Shown: positions 1 through 16,463 of the stretch, one piece after another
How the letters are laid out: each line of letters opens with the position of its first letter
How positions within the stretch are numbered: the first letter of the stretch is position 1
From: Rhodocyclaceae bacterium
GTDB lineage: Bacteria > Pseudomonadota > Gammaproteobacteria > Burkholderiales > Rhodocyclaceae
Reading direction: 5' to 3'
Assembly: GCA_006218025.1 (NCBI GenBank)
Contig: VBWA01000030.1
Location: 38,529-102,528, forward strand
Length of the DNA stretch: 64,000 bases
The notes under the pieces: generated by a model
What the model was told of the DNA's origin: nothing
The model's database searches: none
Seen by the model: only the letters and a program-made list of their open reading frames with translations
Translations under genes and position numbers: made by a program

Positions 1-1
1 G

Positions 2-3000
2 GTGGCGAAGATCGACGCCGCGGAAGCCCATGCTCCTGTGCGCGAACTTGCGTTGACGTTTGCCGTGATCGGGGCGCTGGCGTTTTTCGGCGCCGGCGCG
101 GCGGTGCTGTTCTGGTGGCGAGCGCAACGGGCGCATTACAGGGCGCGAGAAGCCGACGCCAAGGCGGAGCGCCAGGCGCTGGTCGGACACTTCGACTATC
201 TCGCGAAATTCGCCAACGACTCCATCACGCTTGCCGATGAGCACGGCAACTTCGTCGAAACAAACGATCGCGCACTATCGGAGTCAGGCTATTCGCGCGA
301 GGAGTTCCTGCGCATGAACGCACGGGATTTGCTGGCCGCGGACGACGTGGCGAAATACGAGCGGACTGCCGGTGGCTCGGCGCCGGCGGGCCGGGTGTTC
401 GAGACCGTGACCAGGCGCAAGGACGGTTCGACCTATCCGGTGGAGGTGAGCGCGCGAACGATAGAAATCGAGGGGCGCAGCTTCAGTCAATACATTGCTC
501 GCGACATCAGCGAACGCAGGCGCGCCGAAGAAGCGCTGCGCGAAAGCGAGGCGACGCTCAGGATGATTGCGTCGTCTGCGCCGGACGCCATTCTGATGCT
601 GGACAACGACGGCAATATCAGCCTTTGGAATGCTGCGGCGGAAAGGATGTTCGGCTATTCGAGCGCGGAAGCGCTTGGAATGAACCTGCACGATTTGCTC
701 GCTCCCGAGCGCTTCCATGAGGCTCATCGGATCGGGTTCGAGCATTTCAGGTCGTCAGGGGAAGGTGCTGCAATCGGCAAGCCGCTGGAGCTGGCGGCCC
801 TGAGAAAGGACGGCACGGAGTTTCCGATCGAGTTGAGCATCTCGGCGGTGAAGCTCAAGGATAAATGGTGCGCCATCGGAATTGTCCGCGACATCGGCGA
901 GCGCAAGAAATCGGAAGAACATCTGCGCGCCAGCGAGGAACGGCACCGTTCGCTGCTGGCGGCGATGGCCGAAGGCGTGGTGCTGCAGGATGCGAATGGG
1001 GCGATCGTGATGTTCAACGAGAGGGCGGAACGCCTGCTCGGGCTCACATCCGCACAGTTCACGGGCGGACTGCCGATCGACCCCCGCTGGCGCGCGATCC
1101 ACGAGGACGGTTCGGCCTTCCCGGGTCAAGAGCATCCGTCGATGGTGACGCTCAACACCGGGGTGCCGCAGTCCGACGTAGTGATGGGCGTGCACAAACC
1201 CGACGGGGCGCTGACCTGGATTTCCATCAACACCGAGGCTTTGACCAAGCCGGGACAAACGACGCCCGATGGCGTCGTAAGCTCGTTTCGCGACATCACC
1301 GAGCATAGGACTGCGGAAGAAAAGCTGCGTCTCGCCAACGCCGTGATCGAGAACAGTCCGGCCGTACTGTTCCGCTGGCGGGCCGCCGAAGGCTGGCCGG
1401 TCGAGTATGTGTCGAGCAACGTGCGCCAGTTTGGATTCACCGCGGAGGAACTGCTCACGGGCGCCGTGCCGTTTGCACGCATGGTCTACCCGGAGGACCT
1501 GGAGCGGGTGGCGGCCGAAGTGGCGCGCTATACCGCCGGCGGCTCCGAACGGTTTGCGCAGGAATACCGCGTCGTGACCAGGGACGGCGCCGTGCGCTGG
1601 GTCGATGACCGCACGACCATCGAGCGCGACGCCAACGGCGACGCCAGGTACTACCAGGGCGTGCTGACGGACATCACCGGGAAAAAACAGGCGGAGATGA
1701 CCCTCAAGCACAGCGAAGAGCGGTATCGCACCGTGGCAAATTTTACTTATGACTGGGAAGAGTGGGCCCTCCCCGACGGGTCTCTTGCCTACGTTTCTCC
1801 ATCTTGCGAGCGCATTTCCGGCTATCAGGCTCAGGAGTTCCTGCAGGATCCGGGATTGCGGGCAAAGATCGTGCATCCGGACGACAGGGAACGCGTTCAG
1901 GCGCACTTGAATTCGATACACGGCATTCCCACGGGTCCGGACGTCGAAGAACTGGACTTCCGGATCGTCACCCGCCATGGCGAAGTGCGCTGGATCGCAC
2001 ACGCATGCCGGCAGGTCCTTGGTGACAATGGGGAATACCTTGGGAGACGGGCGAGCAATCGCGACATCACCGAGCGCAAGCGGGCCGAGGAGGACCACCT
2101 CGCCCATCTCCGCTTCATGGAAAGCATGGACCAGATCAACCGGGCCATACAGGGAACGAACAACCTCGAGAAAATGATGAGCGATGTTCTTGACGCGATG
2201 CTTGAGATCTTCGATTGCGACCGGGCGTGGCTGCTCTATCCGTGCGACCCGGACGCTTCTTCCTGGACGGTGCCGATGGAACGCACCAAACCGGAATATC
2301 CGGGTGCCAGTGTGCAGGGGTTGCTGATACCGATGGATCCGGAGGTCCAGAGAATGTTCAGAATCCAGAGGGGCGCGGACAGCGCGGTTTCCTGGGGTCC
2401 AGGGTCCGACTATTTGTACCCCGAATGGCTAACGGAGCAATTCGGGGTACAGTCCCAGTTGAGCGTGTCCACCTACCCAAAACAAGGAAAACCCTGGCAG
2501 TTCGGCATGCACCAGTGCTCTCATGCCCGGACATGGCAGCCGGAGGAAAAGCGCCTCTTTCAGGAAATCAGCAGGCGTCTGGCCGACGCCCTGAGCAGCT
2601 TGCTGATGCAGCGCGATCTGCGACAGAGCGAGGAATTCCTCGACGCCATTGTCGAGAATATCCCGGACATGATTTTTGTGAAGGACGCACAAGCGCTGCG
2701 ATTCGTGAGATTCAACAGTGCCGGCGAGCGGCTTCTGGGATACCCGCGGGAGGAACTGCTCGGGAAAAACGATTATGACTTCTTCCCGAAGGAGGAAGCC
2801 GATTCTTTCACGGCGAGAGACCGCGAAGTGCTCGCCGGGAAAGGACTCGTCGATATCCCCGAAGAAGCGATCAAGACCAGGGTTCAAGGTGAACGCTTCC
2901 TGCATACCAAGAAGATCCCGATCGCGGACAAGGAGGGAGAACCGCAATACCTGCTCGGCATATCCGAGGACATCACCGAGCACAAGCGGGCCGAGGATAC

Positions 3001-4504
3001 GCTGAGGATGAGCGAAGAGAAGTACCGCACCATCTTCGAAGAATCCTTTGACGGCCTGTTCGTCACTTCCCCTGAAGGACGAATCCTCGACATGAACAAG
3101 AAGGGTGTCGCGATGTTCGGCTACGACACCAAGGAAGAAATCCAGCGCCTAGATCTGGAGCGGGACGTGTATGCGCATCCGCCGGATCGAAAACGGATAT
3201 TGGCGATGGTCGATGCACAGGGAACCGCGGAATACGAGGTGGAGGTCAAGAAGAAGACTGGCGAGGCGATGGTCACGCGTTGCGCGCTGACCGCAGTGAG
3301 GGACAAAGGGGGATCCGTCGTGTCCTACCGCGGCATAATCAGCGACATCACCGAGAAGAAACGGGCAGAGCGCGCATTGCACAAGGTGAACCGAGCGCTC
3401 AAGGCCACCAGCGCCTGCAATATGGCGCTGATCCACGCCACCGACGAGCCTCAATTGCTGAACGAAATATGCCAAATCATCGTCGAGTCGGGCGGATATC
3501 GCCTGGCCTGGGTCGGCTACGCCGAGCATGATCCGGCGAAGACGGTCAGGCCGGTGGCGCAAAGCGGGTACGAACCGGGCTATATGGAGCATACCCACAT
3601 CAGCTGGGCCGATGACGAACTCGGCAACGGCCCGCTGGGGCTCGCCATCCGCTGCGGCCAGATTCAGGTGGTGCAGGACGTGAACACCGATCCACGCTTC
3701 GAGCCGTGGCGCGCCAACGCCGCCCGGCTCGGCTACGGCTCGGTGATGGTCGCACCCTTGCTGTCGGATTCCGAGACCATTGGCGCGCTGAGCATCTATG
3801 CCGCGGACACCGATGCCTTCGACGCAGCGGAAATCGCGCTGCTCGGCGAACTTGCGGCCGACATGGCGTTCGGCATCGTCACGCTGCGAGCGCGCGGCGC
3901 GCACGAACAGAGCGCGGAGCGGCTGCAGCGCAGCATGGAGGCCACCATCCAGGTCATTGCCGGCACCGTGGAGATGCGCGACCCATACACCGCGGGACAT
4001 CAGATCCGCGTCGCCGAACTCGCTGCGGCCATTGCGCGAGAAATGGGGCTGACGGAAGACCAAGTGCATGGCATCCGCCTGGCCGGCTTGGTTCACGACC
4101 TGGGGAAAATCCAGATCCCTGCGGAAATCCTGAGCAAGCCGGGGAAGCTGAGCCGTATCGAATTCGAAATGATCAAGACGCATCCCGAAGCAGGCTACGA
4201 CATTCTGAAGGACGTGGACTTCCCCTGGCCGATCGCGCAGATCGTGTTCCAGCATCACGAGCGGCTCGACGGCTCCGGCTATCCGCGCGGATTGCAGACA
4301 AACGAAATCCTGCTCGAAGCCCGCATCATGGCGGTCGCCGACGTGGTCGAAGCGATGGCCTCCCACCGGCCTTACCGGCCGTCGCTTGGCATCGAGCGGG
4401 CGCTGGAGGAGATAAGTGCGAATGCGGGGAAATACTACGATGCGGACGCGGTGCGTGCGTGCATTCTGCTGCTCCGCGAAAAGGCGTTCGCGTTCACAAC
4501 GTGA
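2..4504 (+). CDS. Multi-PAS/GAF sensor with C-terminal HD-GYP (probable c-di-GMP phosphodiesterase), 5' end probably cut off
   Basis: The frame is open to the left edge, so the GTG at base 2 is only the first visible start. A hydrophobic segment (about residues 14-38) is followed directly by PAS domains, which suggests an upstream periplasmic sensor and first membrane helix outside the window. About five PAS modules cover residues 60-695, a GAF-like module 700-860, two more PAS 870-1125, and a second GAF 1140-1290. The HD-GYP domain fills the C-terminus: HDLGKI near 1363, HPEAGYDIL near 1396, and HHERLDGSGYP near 1417-1427. HD-GYP enzymes hydrolyse cyclic di-GMP; the metal-binding and GYP signatures are intact, so activity is likely. 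Each PAS is followed by a DITE/DISER-type PAC end. The ligand or signal cannot be read from the sequence. Confidence 0.9.
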   Translation: MAKIDAAEAHAPVRELALTFAVIGALAFFGAGAAVLFWWRAQRAHYRAREADAKAERQALVGHFDYLAKFANDSITLADEHGNFVETNDRALSESGYSREEFLRMNARDLLAADDVAKYERTAGGSAPAGRVFETVTRRKDGSTYPVEVSARTIEIEGRSFSQYIARDISERRRAEEALRESEATLRMIASSAPDAILMLDNDGNISLWNAAAERMFGYSSAEALGMNLHDLLAPERFHEAHRIGFEHFRSSGEGAAIGKPLELAALRKDGTEFPIELSISAVKLKDKWCAIGIVRDIGERKKSEEHLRASEERHRSLLAAMAEGVVLQDANGAIVMFNERAERLLGLTSAQFTGGLPIDPRWRAIHEDGSAFPGQEHPSMVTLNTGVPQSDVVMGVHKPDGALTWISINTEALTKPGQTTPDGVVSSFRDITEHRTAEEKLRLANAVIENSPAVLFRWRAAEGWPVEYVSSNVRQFGFTAEELLTGAVPFARMVYPEDLERVAAEVARYTAGGSERFAQEYRVVTRDGAVRWVDDRTTIERDANGDARYYQGVLTDITGKKQAEMTLKHSEERYRTVANFTYDWEEWALPDGSLAYVSPSCERISGYQAQEFLQDPGLRAKIVHPDDRERVQAHLNSIHGIPTGPDVEELDFRIVTRHGEVRWIAHACRQVLGDNGEYLGRRASNRDITERKRAEEDHLAHLRFMESMDQINRAIQGTNNLEKMMSDVLDAMLEIFDCDRAWLLYPCDPDASSWTVPMERTKPEYPGASVQGLLIPMDPEVQRMFRIQRGADSAVSWGPGSDYLYPEWLTEQFGVQSQLSVSTYPKQGKPWQFGMHQCSHARTWQPEEKRLFQEISRRLADALSSLLMQRDLRQSEEFLDAIVENIPDMIFVKDAQALRFVRFNSAGERLLGYPREELLGKNDYDFFPKEEADSFTARDREVLAGKGLVDIPEEAIKTRVQGERFLHTKKIPIADKEGEPQYLLGISEDITEHKRAEDTLRMSEEKYRTIFEESFDGLFVTSPEGRILDMNKKGVAMFGYDTKEEIQRLDLERDVYAHPPDRKRILAMVDAQGTAEYEVEVKKKTGEAMVTRCALTAVRDKGGSVVSYRGIISDITEKKRAERALHKVNRALKATSACNMALIHATDEPQLLNEICQIIVESGGYRLAWVGYAEHDPAKTVRPVAQSGYEPGYMEHTHISWADDELGNGPLGLAIRCGQIQVVQDVNTDPRFEPWRANAARLGYGSVMVAPLLSDSETIGALSIYAADTDAFDAAEIALLGELAADMAFGIVTLRARGAHEQSAERLQRSMEATIQVIAGTVEMRDPYTAGHQIRVAELAAAIAREMGLTEDQVHGIRLAGLVHDLGKIQIPAEILSKPGKLSRIEFEMIKTHPEAGYDILKDVDFPWPIAQIVFQHHERLDGSGYPRGLQTNEILLEARIMAVADVVEAMASHRPYRPSLGIERALEEISANAGKYYDADAVRACILLLREKAFAFTT

Positions 4505-4952
4505 CGGAATCAGTCGCAACACGGTACTCGCGCCGGCTCAATTGAATTCGAACGAAACCGGAGAGGGCCGCTAGCCCGATCCGCTGAAAGTCGGCGCTGG
4601 CGGCACGGCGACCCCTGCCTCGGCAGGGTCCAGGGCCCGGTGGCGATCGCATCTGCGCCGGGGTATGGTTGGTCGGCTGAACTTCATGGCCAATCATGAT
4701 GAATGATGACCGCAGTCAATGACTGCCGCGAAATTCGGCGCTATCATTCGCCCCGTCGGATCACAATAATTAGAACGCATCAAGTTTGCCCATTCCCAGG
4801 AGAAACAAGGGAACCACCGCCCCGCCCGTCCTGACCCGCAGAAGTGTCCGGGACTGCGCCAGGTGCTGGTTTCCCACCTTTGCGGTGCATTGTCGCTACG
4901 TTCGATGCGCCCTGGATTTTGACCAACGTCACTGGCGGATGGGAATCAGGCA
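4505..4952. other. 448-base non-coding gap with a copy of the dispersed word and a hairpin
   Basis: I see no convincing gene here. The gap holds one copy of the dispersed word (4588-4610), then a tight GC hairpin (CCCTGCC at 4613-4619 facing GGCAGGG at 4622-4628), then a stretch ending GGGGTATGGTT that also resembles the region before uvrA. The right-hand part is more AT-rich (around 4680-4800) and is the likely promoter region for the hybrid kinase, but no clear -35/-10 pair stands out. Confidence 0.6.
4588..4610 (+). repeat. Dispersed word, intergenic copy before the hybrid kinase
   Basis: AGTCGGCGCTGG, four bases, ACGGCG. Same orientation as the downstream gene. Confidence 0.85.
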
Positions 4953-8603
<3,651 letters not shown>

Positions 8604-8781
8604 ACCTACAAACAGAATTTTGTCCGCAGATTTCGCAGATTGACGCAGATGGATCAGGGCCTCACTTGGCAAATTCGTCGGTCAGGAGCTACCACCTTCC
8701 GGGTGAGTCAATGGCACTGGCCACTTCGTTGTTCGATCTGCGTAATCTGCGTCATCTGCGGATTGAACTGAGATTTTTTGG
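8604..8781. repeat. Intergenic inverted repeat built of GCAGAT units
   Basis: The left arm (about 8622-8653) carries three CGCAGAT-type units. The right arm (about 8733-8765) carries the same units in inverted orientation (ATCTGCG three times). About 80 bases lie between the arms. The arms are imperfect in unit spacing but could form a long hairpin. It separates the kinase from cheR on the same strand, so it could act as an attenuator or RNA-stability element. Similar GCAGAT palindromes occur between genes in various bacteria; I infer a dispersed non-coding repeat. Confidence 0.7.
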
Positions 8782-9609
8782 ATGAAAACCGACGACGTCG
8801 AAGACGTGGAAATCCACCTCCTGCTGGAAGGGGTGCAGCGGATTTACGGCTATGACTTCCGCGATTACGCCGATGCCTCGATCAAGCGCCGGTTGACCCA
8901 CTGGCTGGCCGAATCCGGCTTCGAGACTTTCTCGCAGGCCCAGGCACAACTGTTGCGCAGCCGCAGCGTGTTCGAGTCGCTGCTGCGCGGCATCACCGTC
9001 AATGTCACCGAAATGTTCCGCGACCCGGCCTTCTTCCGCGCCGTGCGCGAGCAAGTGGTGCCCTTCCTCAAGACCTATCCCTTCGTCAAGATCTGGCATG
9101 CCGGCTGCGCCACGGGCGAGGAGGCCTATTCGATGGCGATCCTGTTGAACGAGGAAGGAATGGCCGGGCGCTACCGCATGTACGCCACCGACATCAACGA
9201 GGCGGTGCTGCAGAAGGCCAGCGAAGGCGTGATGCCTATCGCCGAGATGCAGCGCTGCACCCGCAACTACCAGAAGGCCGGCGGCCGCGCCTCGTTTGCC
9301 GACTACTACACCGCACGCTATGACCGCGCGATGCTGACGGCCGCCCTGAAAAAGGACATCGTCTTCGCCCCGCACAATCTTGCGGTGGACGGCGAGTTCG
9401 GCGAGATGAACCTGGTCCTGTGCCGCAATGTCATGATCTATTTCAAGCCCGCGCTCAAGGAGCGCTGCCTGCGGCTGTTCGACAGCAGCCTGCTGCCGGG
9501 GGGCTTCCTCTGTCTCGGGCTCAAGGAAACCCTGGAGCGAAGGAAAATGGGGGACCGCTACGAGGAACTCGCCGCCCCGCTGCGTATTTACAGGAAGCGC
9601 TATGGATAG
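8782..9609 (+). CDS. cheR: CheR-type protein-glutamate O-methyltransferase
   Basis: 275 residues, the usual CheR length. The N-terminal all-helical CheR domain (about 10-65) is followed by the SAM-binding methyltransferase fold: HAGCATGEEAYS near 108-120 is the family SAM loop, and CRNVMIYF near 213-220 is the conserved late motif. It transfers methyl groups from S-adenosylmethionine to glutamates of a receptor-like signalling protein. The ribosome-binding site before the ATG is weak (GGA directly upstream), and a large inverted repeat lies just before it. The 3' end overlaps cheB by 8 bases, indicating translational coupling. No CheA or chemoreceptor is nearby, so the substrate is probably the upstream hybrid kinase or a distant receptor (inference). 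Confidence 0.92.
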   Translation: MKTDDVEDVEIHLLLEGVQRIYGYDFRDYADASIKRRLTHWLAESGFETFSQAQAQLLRSRSVFESLLRGITVNVTEMFRDPAFFRAVREQVVPFLKTYPFVKIWHAGCATGEEAYSMAILLNEEGMAGRYRMYATDINEAVLQKASEGVMPIAEMQRCTRNYQKAGGRASFADYYTARYDRAMLTAALKKDIVFAPHNLAVDGEFGEMNLVLCRNVMIYFKPALKERCLRLFDSSLLPGGFLCLGLKETLERRKMGDRYEELAAPLRIYRKRYG

Positions 9610-10243
9610 CGTGGATTCGGCCTCCGCGGCCGGCGCCCACGCCTTCCGGGCGGTGGCGATCGGCGTCTCCACCGGCGGGGTGCATGCGCTGCAAAAGCTG
9701 CTCGGTGAATTGCCCGCGACTTTCCCCCTGCCCATCCTGATCGTCCAGCACATCAGTGCGGATGCCGACAGCGGCCTGGCGAAACTGCTCAACGACCGCT
9801 GTGCCCTGCGCGTCAAGGAAGCCGACGAACAGGACGAAATACTGCCCGGCACGGTTTATCTGGCGCCACCGAATTACCACCTGCTGGTGGAGTGCGATGG
9901 CTTCCTGGCTCTTTCCGCCGACCCCTACGTGAGTTTCGCCCGTCCCTCGGTCGATGTCCTGTTCGAGTCGGCGGCCGCGGTCTTCGGGCCGGGGCTGATC
10001 GGCATCGTCCTCACCGGAGCGAATTTCGACGGCAGCCGGGGATTGAAGACGATCAAGCAAAGGGGCGGCGTGGCCATCGTCCAGGACCCCGCGGATGCCG
10101 AAGCCCGGCAAATGCCTCAGGCCGCGATGGCGGCAACAAGGGTAGACTACGTGGTCGCCCTGGCTGGCATGGCGGCCCTGTTGCAGCAACTCGTGGCGAG
10201 GCCCGGCACGATCCCGCGCGACAAGAATGGGCGAGATGACTGA
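9602..10243 (+). CDS. cheB: CheB-type protein-glutamate methylesterase without receiver domain
   Basis: 213 residues consisting only of the CheB catalytic domain. The triad-like residues are visible: Ser in GVSTGG (near 23), His in IVQHIS (near 48) and Asp in LTGANFDGS (near 143). The family hydrolyses glutamyl methyl esters on receptors. Classical CheB has an N-terminal receiver that activates it by phosphorylation; here it is absent, so activity is either constitutive or controlled by partner binding. It overlaps cheR upstream by 8 bases and the GGDEF-EAL regulator downstream by 17, so the three are clearly one operon. Confidence 0.9.
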   Translation: MDSVDSASAAGAHAFRAVAIGVSTGGVHALQKLLGELPATFPLPILIVQHISADADSGLAKLLNDRCALRVKEADEQDEILPGTVYLAPPNYHLLVECDGFLALSADPYVSFARPSVDVLFESAAAVFGPGLIGIVLTGANFDGSRGLKTIKQRGGVAIVQDPADAEARQMPQAAMAATRVDYVVALAGMAALLQQLVARPGTIPRDKNGRDD

Positions 10244-13223
10244 GAACGTGGCACTACTGCTGGTCGACGACCGCCCGCAAAACCTGGTGGCGCTGGAGGC
10301 GGTGCTCGGCGATCAGGGGCTCAACCTGGTCAAGGCCACATCCGGCAACGATGCGCTACGCCACACCCTGAAGCAGGATTTTGCGCTGGTGCTGCTCGAC
10401 GTGCAGATGCCCGGCATGGACGGCTTCGAGACGGCCGAACTGATGCGCTCCAATCCAAAAACGCGGCACTTGCCGATCATCTTCGTCACCGCCGGGATGA
10501 AGGACATCCAGTTGCAGTTCAAGGGTTATGAACTGGGCGCCGTCGACTACCTGATCAAGCCTTTCGAGCCCCATATCCTGCAAAGCAAGGTAAAGGTCTT
10601 CTGCGAACTGTACCGTCAGCGCCGCCAGCTCGAAGCCAACCAGTTGCTGCTGGAAGCGAAAATCAGGCAGCGGGTGTCGGAACTCGGGGAGAGCGAGGAG
10701 CGCTTCCGTATGCTGGCCACCCACGCCCCGGTGGGCATCTACCAGATCGACACCGCGGGCAATTGCCTTTTTGTGAACCGCCGCTGGTGCGAGATCGCGG
10801 GGCTTTCCGCCGCCGAAGCCGCTGGACAGGAATGGATGCGGACGATACATCCGGACGACAGGGATGCCGTCGCGTCGATCTGGCGCGAACCCGTGTCCTC
10901 CGCCGGCGAATGGTCGATGGACTACCGCTTCCTCAGACCCGACGGCAAGATCGTCTGGGTAAACGGCAACGCCATCGCCTTGCACAACGCCACGGGCGAG
11001 ATCACCGGATATCTGGGCAACAACCTCGAAATCACCGCGCGCAAGCGCGGCGAAGAGCGGCAGCGCACGCGCAGCGCAGTCACCGGGCGACTCGCCGAGG
11101 ATGCCGGTTTGCCGGAGATTCTTCATCTCATCGCCGAAGGCGCCGAGCGCCAGACTCATGGCATGGCCTGCTCGATCCTGCTGCTGGACGAGACCGGTCA
11201 GCAATTGATCTATGGCGGCGCCGCGCCCCTGACGGACCGCGTCGGCCGCGCCGGAAGCTACATCGGCGACGGCGCCCGCGCCGCCTGCCTGGTCACCAAG
11301 AACCGCGGCAAGCGTTTCGTCATCGATGACATCAGCGCCCATTCGATCTGCGACGATTGCCGGCCCCCGGCGCTGGAAGGCAAGCAGTTGTCGTGCTGGT
11401 CGGAGCCGATCCTCGCCATCAATGGCGAGGTGCTGGGGGTGTTCGCGTTCTACTGGGCGCAACCAGCCGCACCGGACGCCGGCGATATCGAACTGATGCA
11501 TGAAGCGGCCCAACTGGCCGGGCTCGCCATCGAGCGCAAGCGCACCGAAAACGAGTTGCAGATCGCCGCCTCGGTGCATCAGGCCGTCAGCGAAGCGATC
11601 GCGGTGACGGATGCCGACAACCGCATCATCGCCATCAATCCGGCCTTCACCCAGGTGACCGGTTATGCCCCGCACGAAGCCATCGGCAAGGATTCGAACC
11701 TGCTGAAAAGCGGACGCCACGACCTGCCCTTTTATCAGAAGATGTGGCATGCGCTGGAAACCACCGGTCGCTGGCAAGGCGAGATATGGAACCGGCGCAA
11801 GTGCGGCGAGGAATACCCGGAGTGGCTGTCGATCAGCACCATCTGCGACGCGAACGGCAAGGTACTGCGGCGTATCGCCATGTCGTCCGACATCACGGAA
11901 AAGAAACGTACCGAGGAAACCATCTGGCGCCAGGCCAACTACGATTCCCTCACCGAACTGCCCAACCGCCGCTTGTTCCGCGACCGTCTGCAACAGGAGC
12001 TGCTCAAGGCGCAACGGGGGAACCTTTACGTGGCGCTGCTGTTCGTCGACCTCGACCGTTTCAAGGAGGTGAACGACAGCCTCGGCCATCACAGCGGCGA
12101 CCTCCTGCTGATCGAGGCGGCGCGGCGCGTCTGCGATTGCGTGCGTACCACCGATACGGTGGCGCGTCTCGGCGGCGACGAATTCACGGTCATCATGTCC
12201 GAGCTCGCCGACACCGACCGCGTCGGCGAGGTCGCCCAAGCAATGCTGCGGGCCCTGGCTGAACCATTCGTGCTCGGTGCCGAGTCGGCCTACGTGTCCG
12301 CCAGCATCGGCATCACGATCTTTCCGAGCGATGCCGACAATGTCGAGTCCCTGCTGAAGCATGCCGACCAGGCCATGTACGCGGCCAAGGAACAAGGCCG
12401 CAACCGCTTCAGCTATTTCACCGCTTCGATGCAGGCGGCGGCACAGACGCGGTTGCTGCTCAGCAACGACTTGCGCAACGCCATCGCTGCCGGCCAGCTC
12501 GAAGTGCATTTGCAGCCGATCGTGGAACTGTCCACGGGCTGCATCCAGAAGGCCGAAGCGCTGCTGCGCTGGCGCCACCCGACCCACGGCATGGTCGAGC
12601 CGGCGCAGTTCATTCCGATTGCCGAGGAAACCGGACTGATCAACGAAATCGGCGACTGGGTGTTCAGGGAATCGGCGCGCACCGCCAAACGCTGGTACGA
12701 CGGCGGCTTGCTCAATGCGAGTGATGACGGGCTGATCCAGATCAGCGTGAACAAGTCGCCGCGCCAGTTCTTCTCGGGCAATACCCATGAAACCTGGATC
12801 GAATACCTGAACGAAATCGGCCTGCCGGCGAAGTGCATCGCCATCGAAATCACCGAGGGTCTGCTGCTCGACGACAGGCCGGAAATCGCGGCCAAGCTGC
12901 AGCAGTTCCGCAATGCCGGTTTCCGGGTTTCGCTCGACGATTTCGGCACCGGCTATTCGGCGATGTCCTATCTGAAAAGGTTTCCCCTCGACTTCATCAA
13001 GATCGACCAGTCCTTCGTGCGCGACATGGCTACCGACAAAGGCGACCAGGCCATTGTCGAGGCCATTGTCGTCATGGCCCACAAGCTTGGGCTCAAGGTG
13101 ATCGCCGAGGGCATCGAAACCCAGGAGCAATGCGAGCTTCTGAAAGCGGCCGGCTGCGACTTCGGCCAGGGCTACCTGTTCGCCCGGCCGATGCCTGCCG
13201 CCGAAATGCTCCCGACCAGTTGA
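10227..13223 (+). CDS. Response regulator with PAS, GAF, GGDEF and EAL domains (c-di-GMP turnover)
   Basis: 998 residues. The receiver is at 1-125 with phospho-acceptor Asp58 (LLDVQMPGMDG). A PAS follows (about 160-275), a GAF (about 285-445), and a second PAS (about 450-570). The GGDEF domain has an intact GGDEF motif near 650 and an RTTD inhibitory site five residues upstream. The EAL domain has EALLRW near 777 and DDFGTGYS, with the KIDQSF motif. Both catalytic halves look active, so this could make or degrade c-di-GMP depending on phosphorylation. It is the likely output of the hybrid kinase cluster. An in-frame ATG at 10236 is an alternative start. A short GC hairpin follows the stop (13231-13251). 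Confidence 0.92.
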   Translation: MGEMTENVALLLVDDRPQNLVALEAVLGDQGLNLVKATSGNDALRHTLKQDFALVLLDVQMPGMDGFETAELMRSNPKTRHLPIIFVTAGMKDIQLQFKGYELGAVDYLIKPFEPHILQSKVKVFCELYRQRRQLEANQLLLEAKIRQRVSELGESEERFRMLATHAPVGIYQIDTAGNCLFVNRRWCEIAGLSAAEAAGQEWMRTIHPDDRDAVASIWREPVSSAGEWSMDYRFLRPDGKIVWVNGNAIALHNATGEITGYLGNNLEITARKRGEERQRTRSAVTGRLAEDAGLPEILHLIAEGAERQTHGMACSILLLDETGQQLIYGGAAPLTDRVGRAGSYIGDGARAACLVTKNRGKRFVIDDISAHSICDDCRPPALEGKQLSCWSEPILAINGEVLGVFAFYWAQPAAPDAGDIELMHEAAQLAGLAIERKRTENELQIAASVHQAVSEAIAVTDADNRIIAINPAFTQVTGYAPHEAIGKDSNLLKSGRHDLPFYQKMWHALETTGRWQGEIWNRRKCGEEYPEWLSISTICDANGKVLRRIAMSSDITEKKRTEETIWRQANYDSLTELPNRRLFRDRLQQELLKAQRGNLYVALLFVDLDRFKEVNDSLGHHSGDLLLIEAARRVCDCVRTTDTVARLGGDEFTVIMSELADTDRVGEVAQAMLRALAEPFVLGAESAYVSASIGITIFPSDADNVESLLKHADQAMYAAKEQGRNRFSYFTASMQAAAQTRLLLSNDLRNAIAAGQLEVHLQPIVELSTGCIQKAEALLRWRHPTHGMVEPAQFIPIAEETGLINEIGDWVFRESARTAKRWYDGGLLNASDDGLIQISVNKSPRQFFSGNTHETWIEYLNEIGLPAKCIAIEITEGLLLDDRPEIAAKLQQFRNAGFRVSLDDFGTGYSAMSYLKRFPLDFIKIDQSFVRDMATDKGDQAIVEAIVVMAHKLGLKVIAEGIETQEQCELLKAAGCDFGQGYLFARPMPAAEMLPTS

Positions 13224-13568
13224 GCGGAGCGGACAGCGTACTTTGCTGTCCCCGTCCCGCTACGCAGGGGTTTTATCAAGCGCGGGGAAAACCGTGGACG
13301 GGGATGCCGCATTCGAGATAACGGCGGAAGCTGCGCTCCACAACTGCGGGCGGAGACTCACCGGATGGTCCGGTGGCGATTTCCAGGCAGGTTTCGAGGT
13401 TCGGCCTGAACGCGACCGCGCTTTGCCGCCACTGCCCCTCACAAAAGCCGGGCGTCGGCGCTTTGCCCAAGAGTCGGCGCTGGCGGTACGGCGGCAGAGT
13501 TGTGGCGCGGTGGCTATCGAATCCGCAGCGGGGTATAGTTTCCGGTTCCCCAACCTCGATCCCGCATC
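13224..13568. other. 345-base gap before uvrA: hairpin, dispersed word, possible uvrA promoter
   Basis: No supported gene. Immediately after the upstream stop is a perfect 7-bp hairpin (GGACAGC at 13231-13237, GCTGTCC at 13245-13251) with no following T-run. A copy of the dispersed word lies at 13471-13493, preceded by a partial copy near 13453. The segment ends GGGGTATAGTT at about 13532-13542, which could serve as an extended -10 element about 30 bases before the uvrA ATG. No LexA-type box (CTGT-N8-ACAG) was seen. Confidence 0.5.
13471..13493 (+). repeat. Dispersed word, intergenic copy before uvrA
   Basis: Exact 12-base core and 6-base end, in the direction of uvrA, 76 bases before its ATG. 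Confidence 0.85.

Positions 13569-16459
<2,891 letters not shown>

Positions 16460-16463
<4 letters not shown>

Noticed and set aside
8782..10243. A complete chemotaxis operon
   Set aside because: CheA, CheW, CheY and a chemoreceptor are missing; only CheR and a receiver-less CheB are present.
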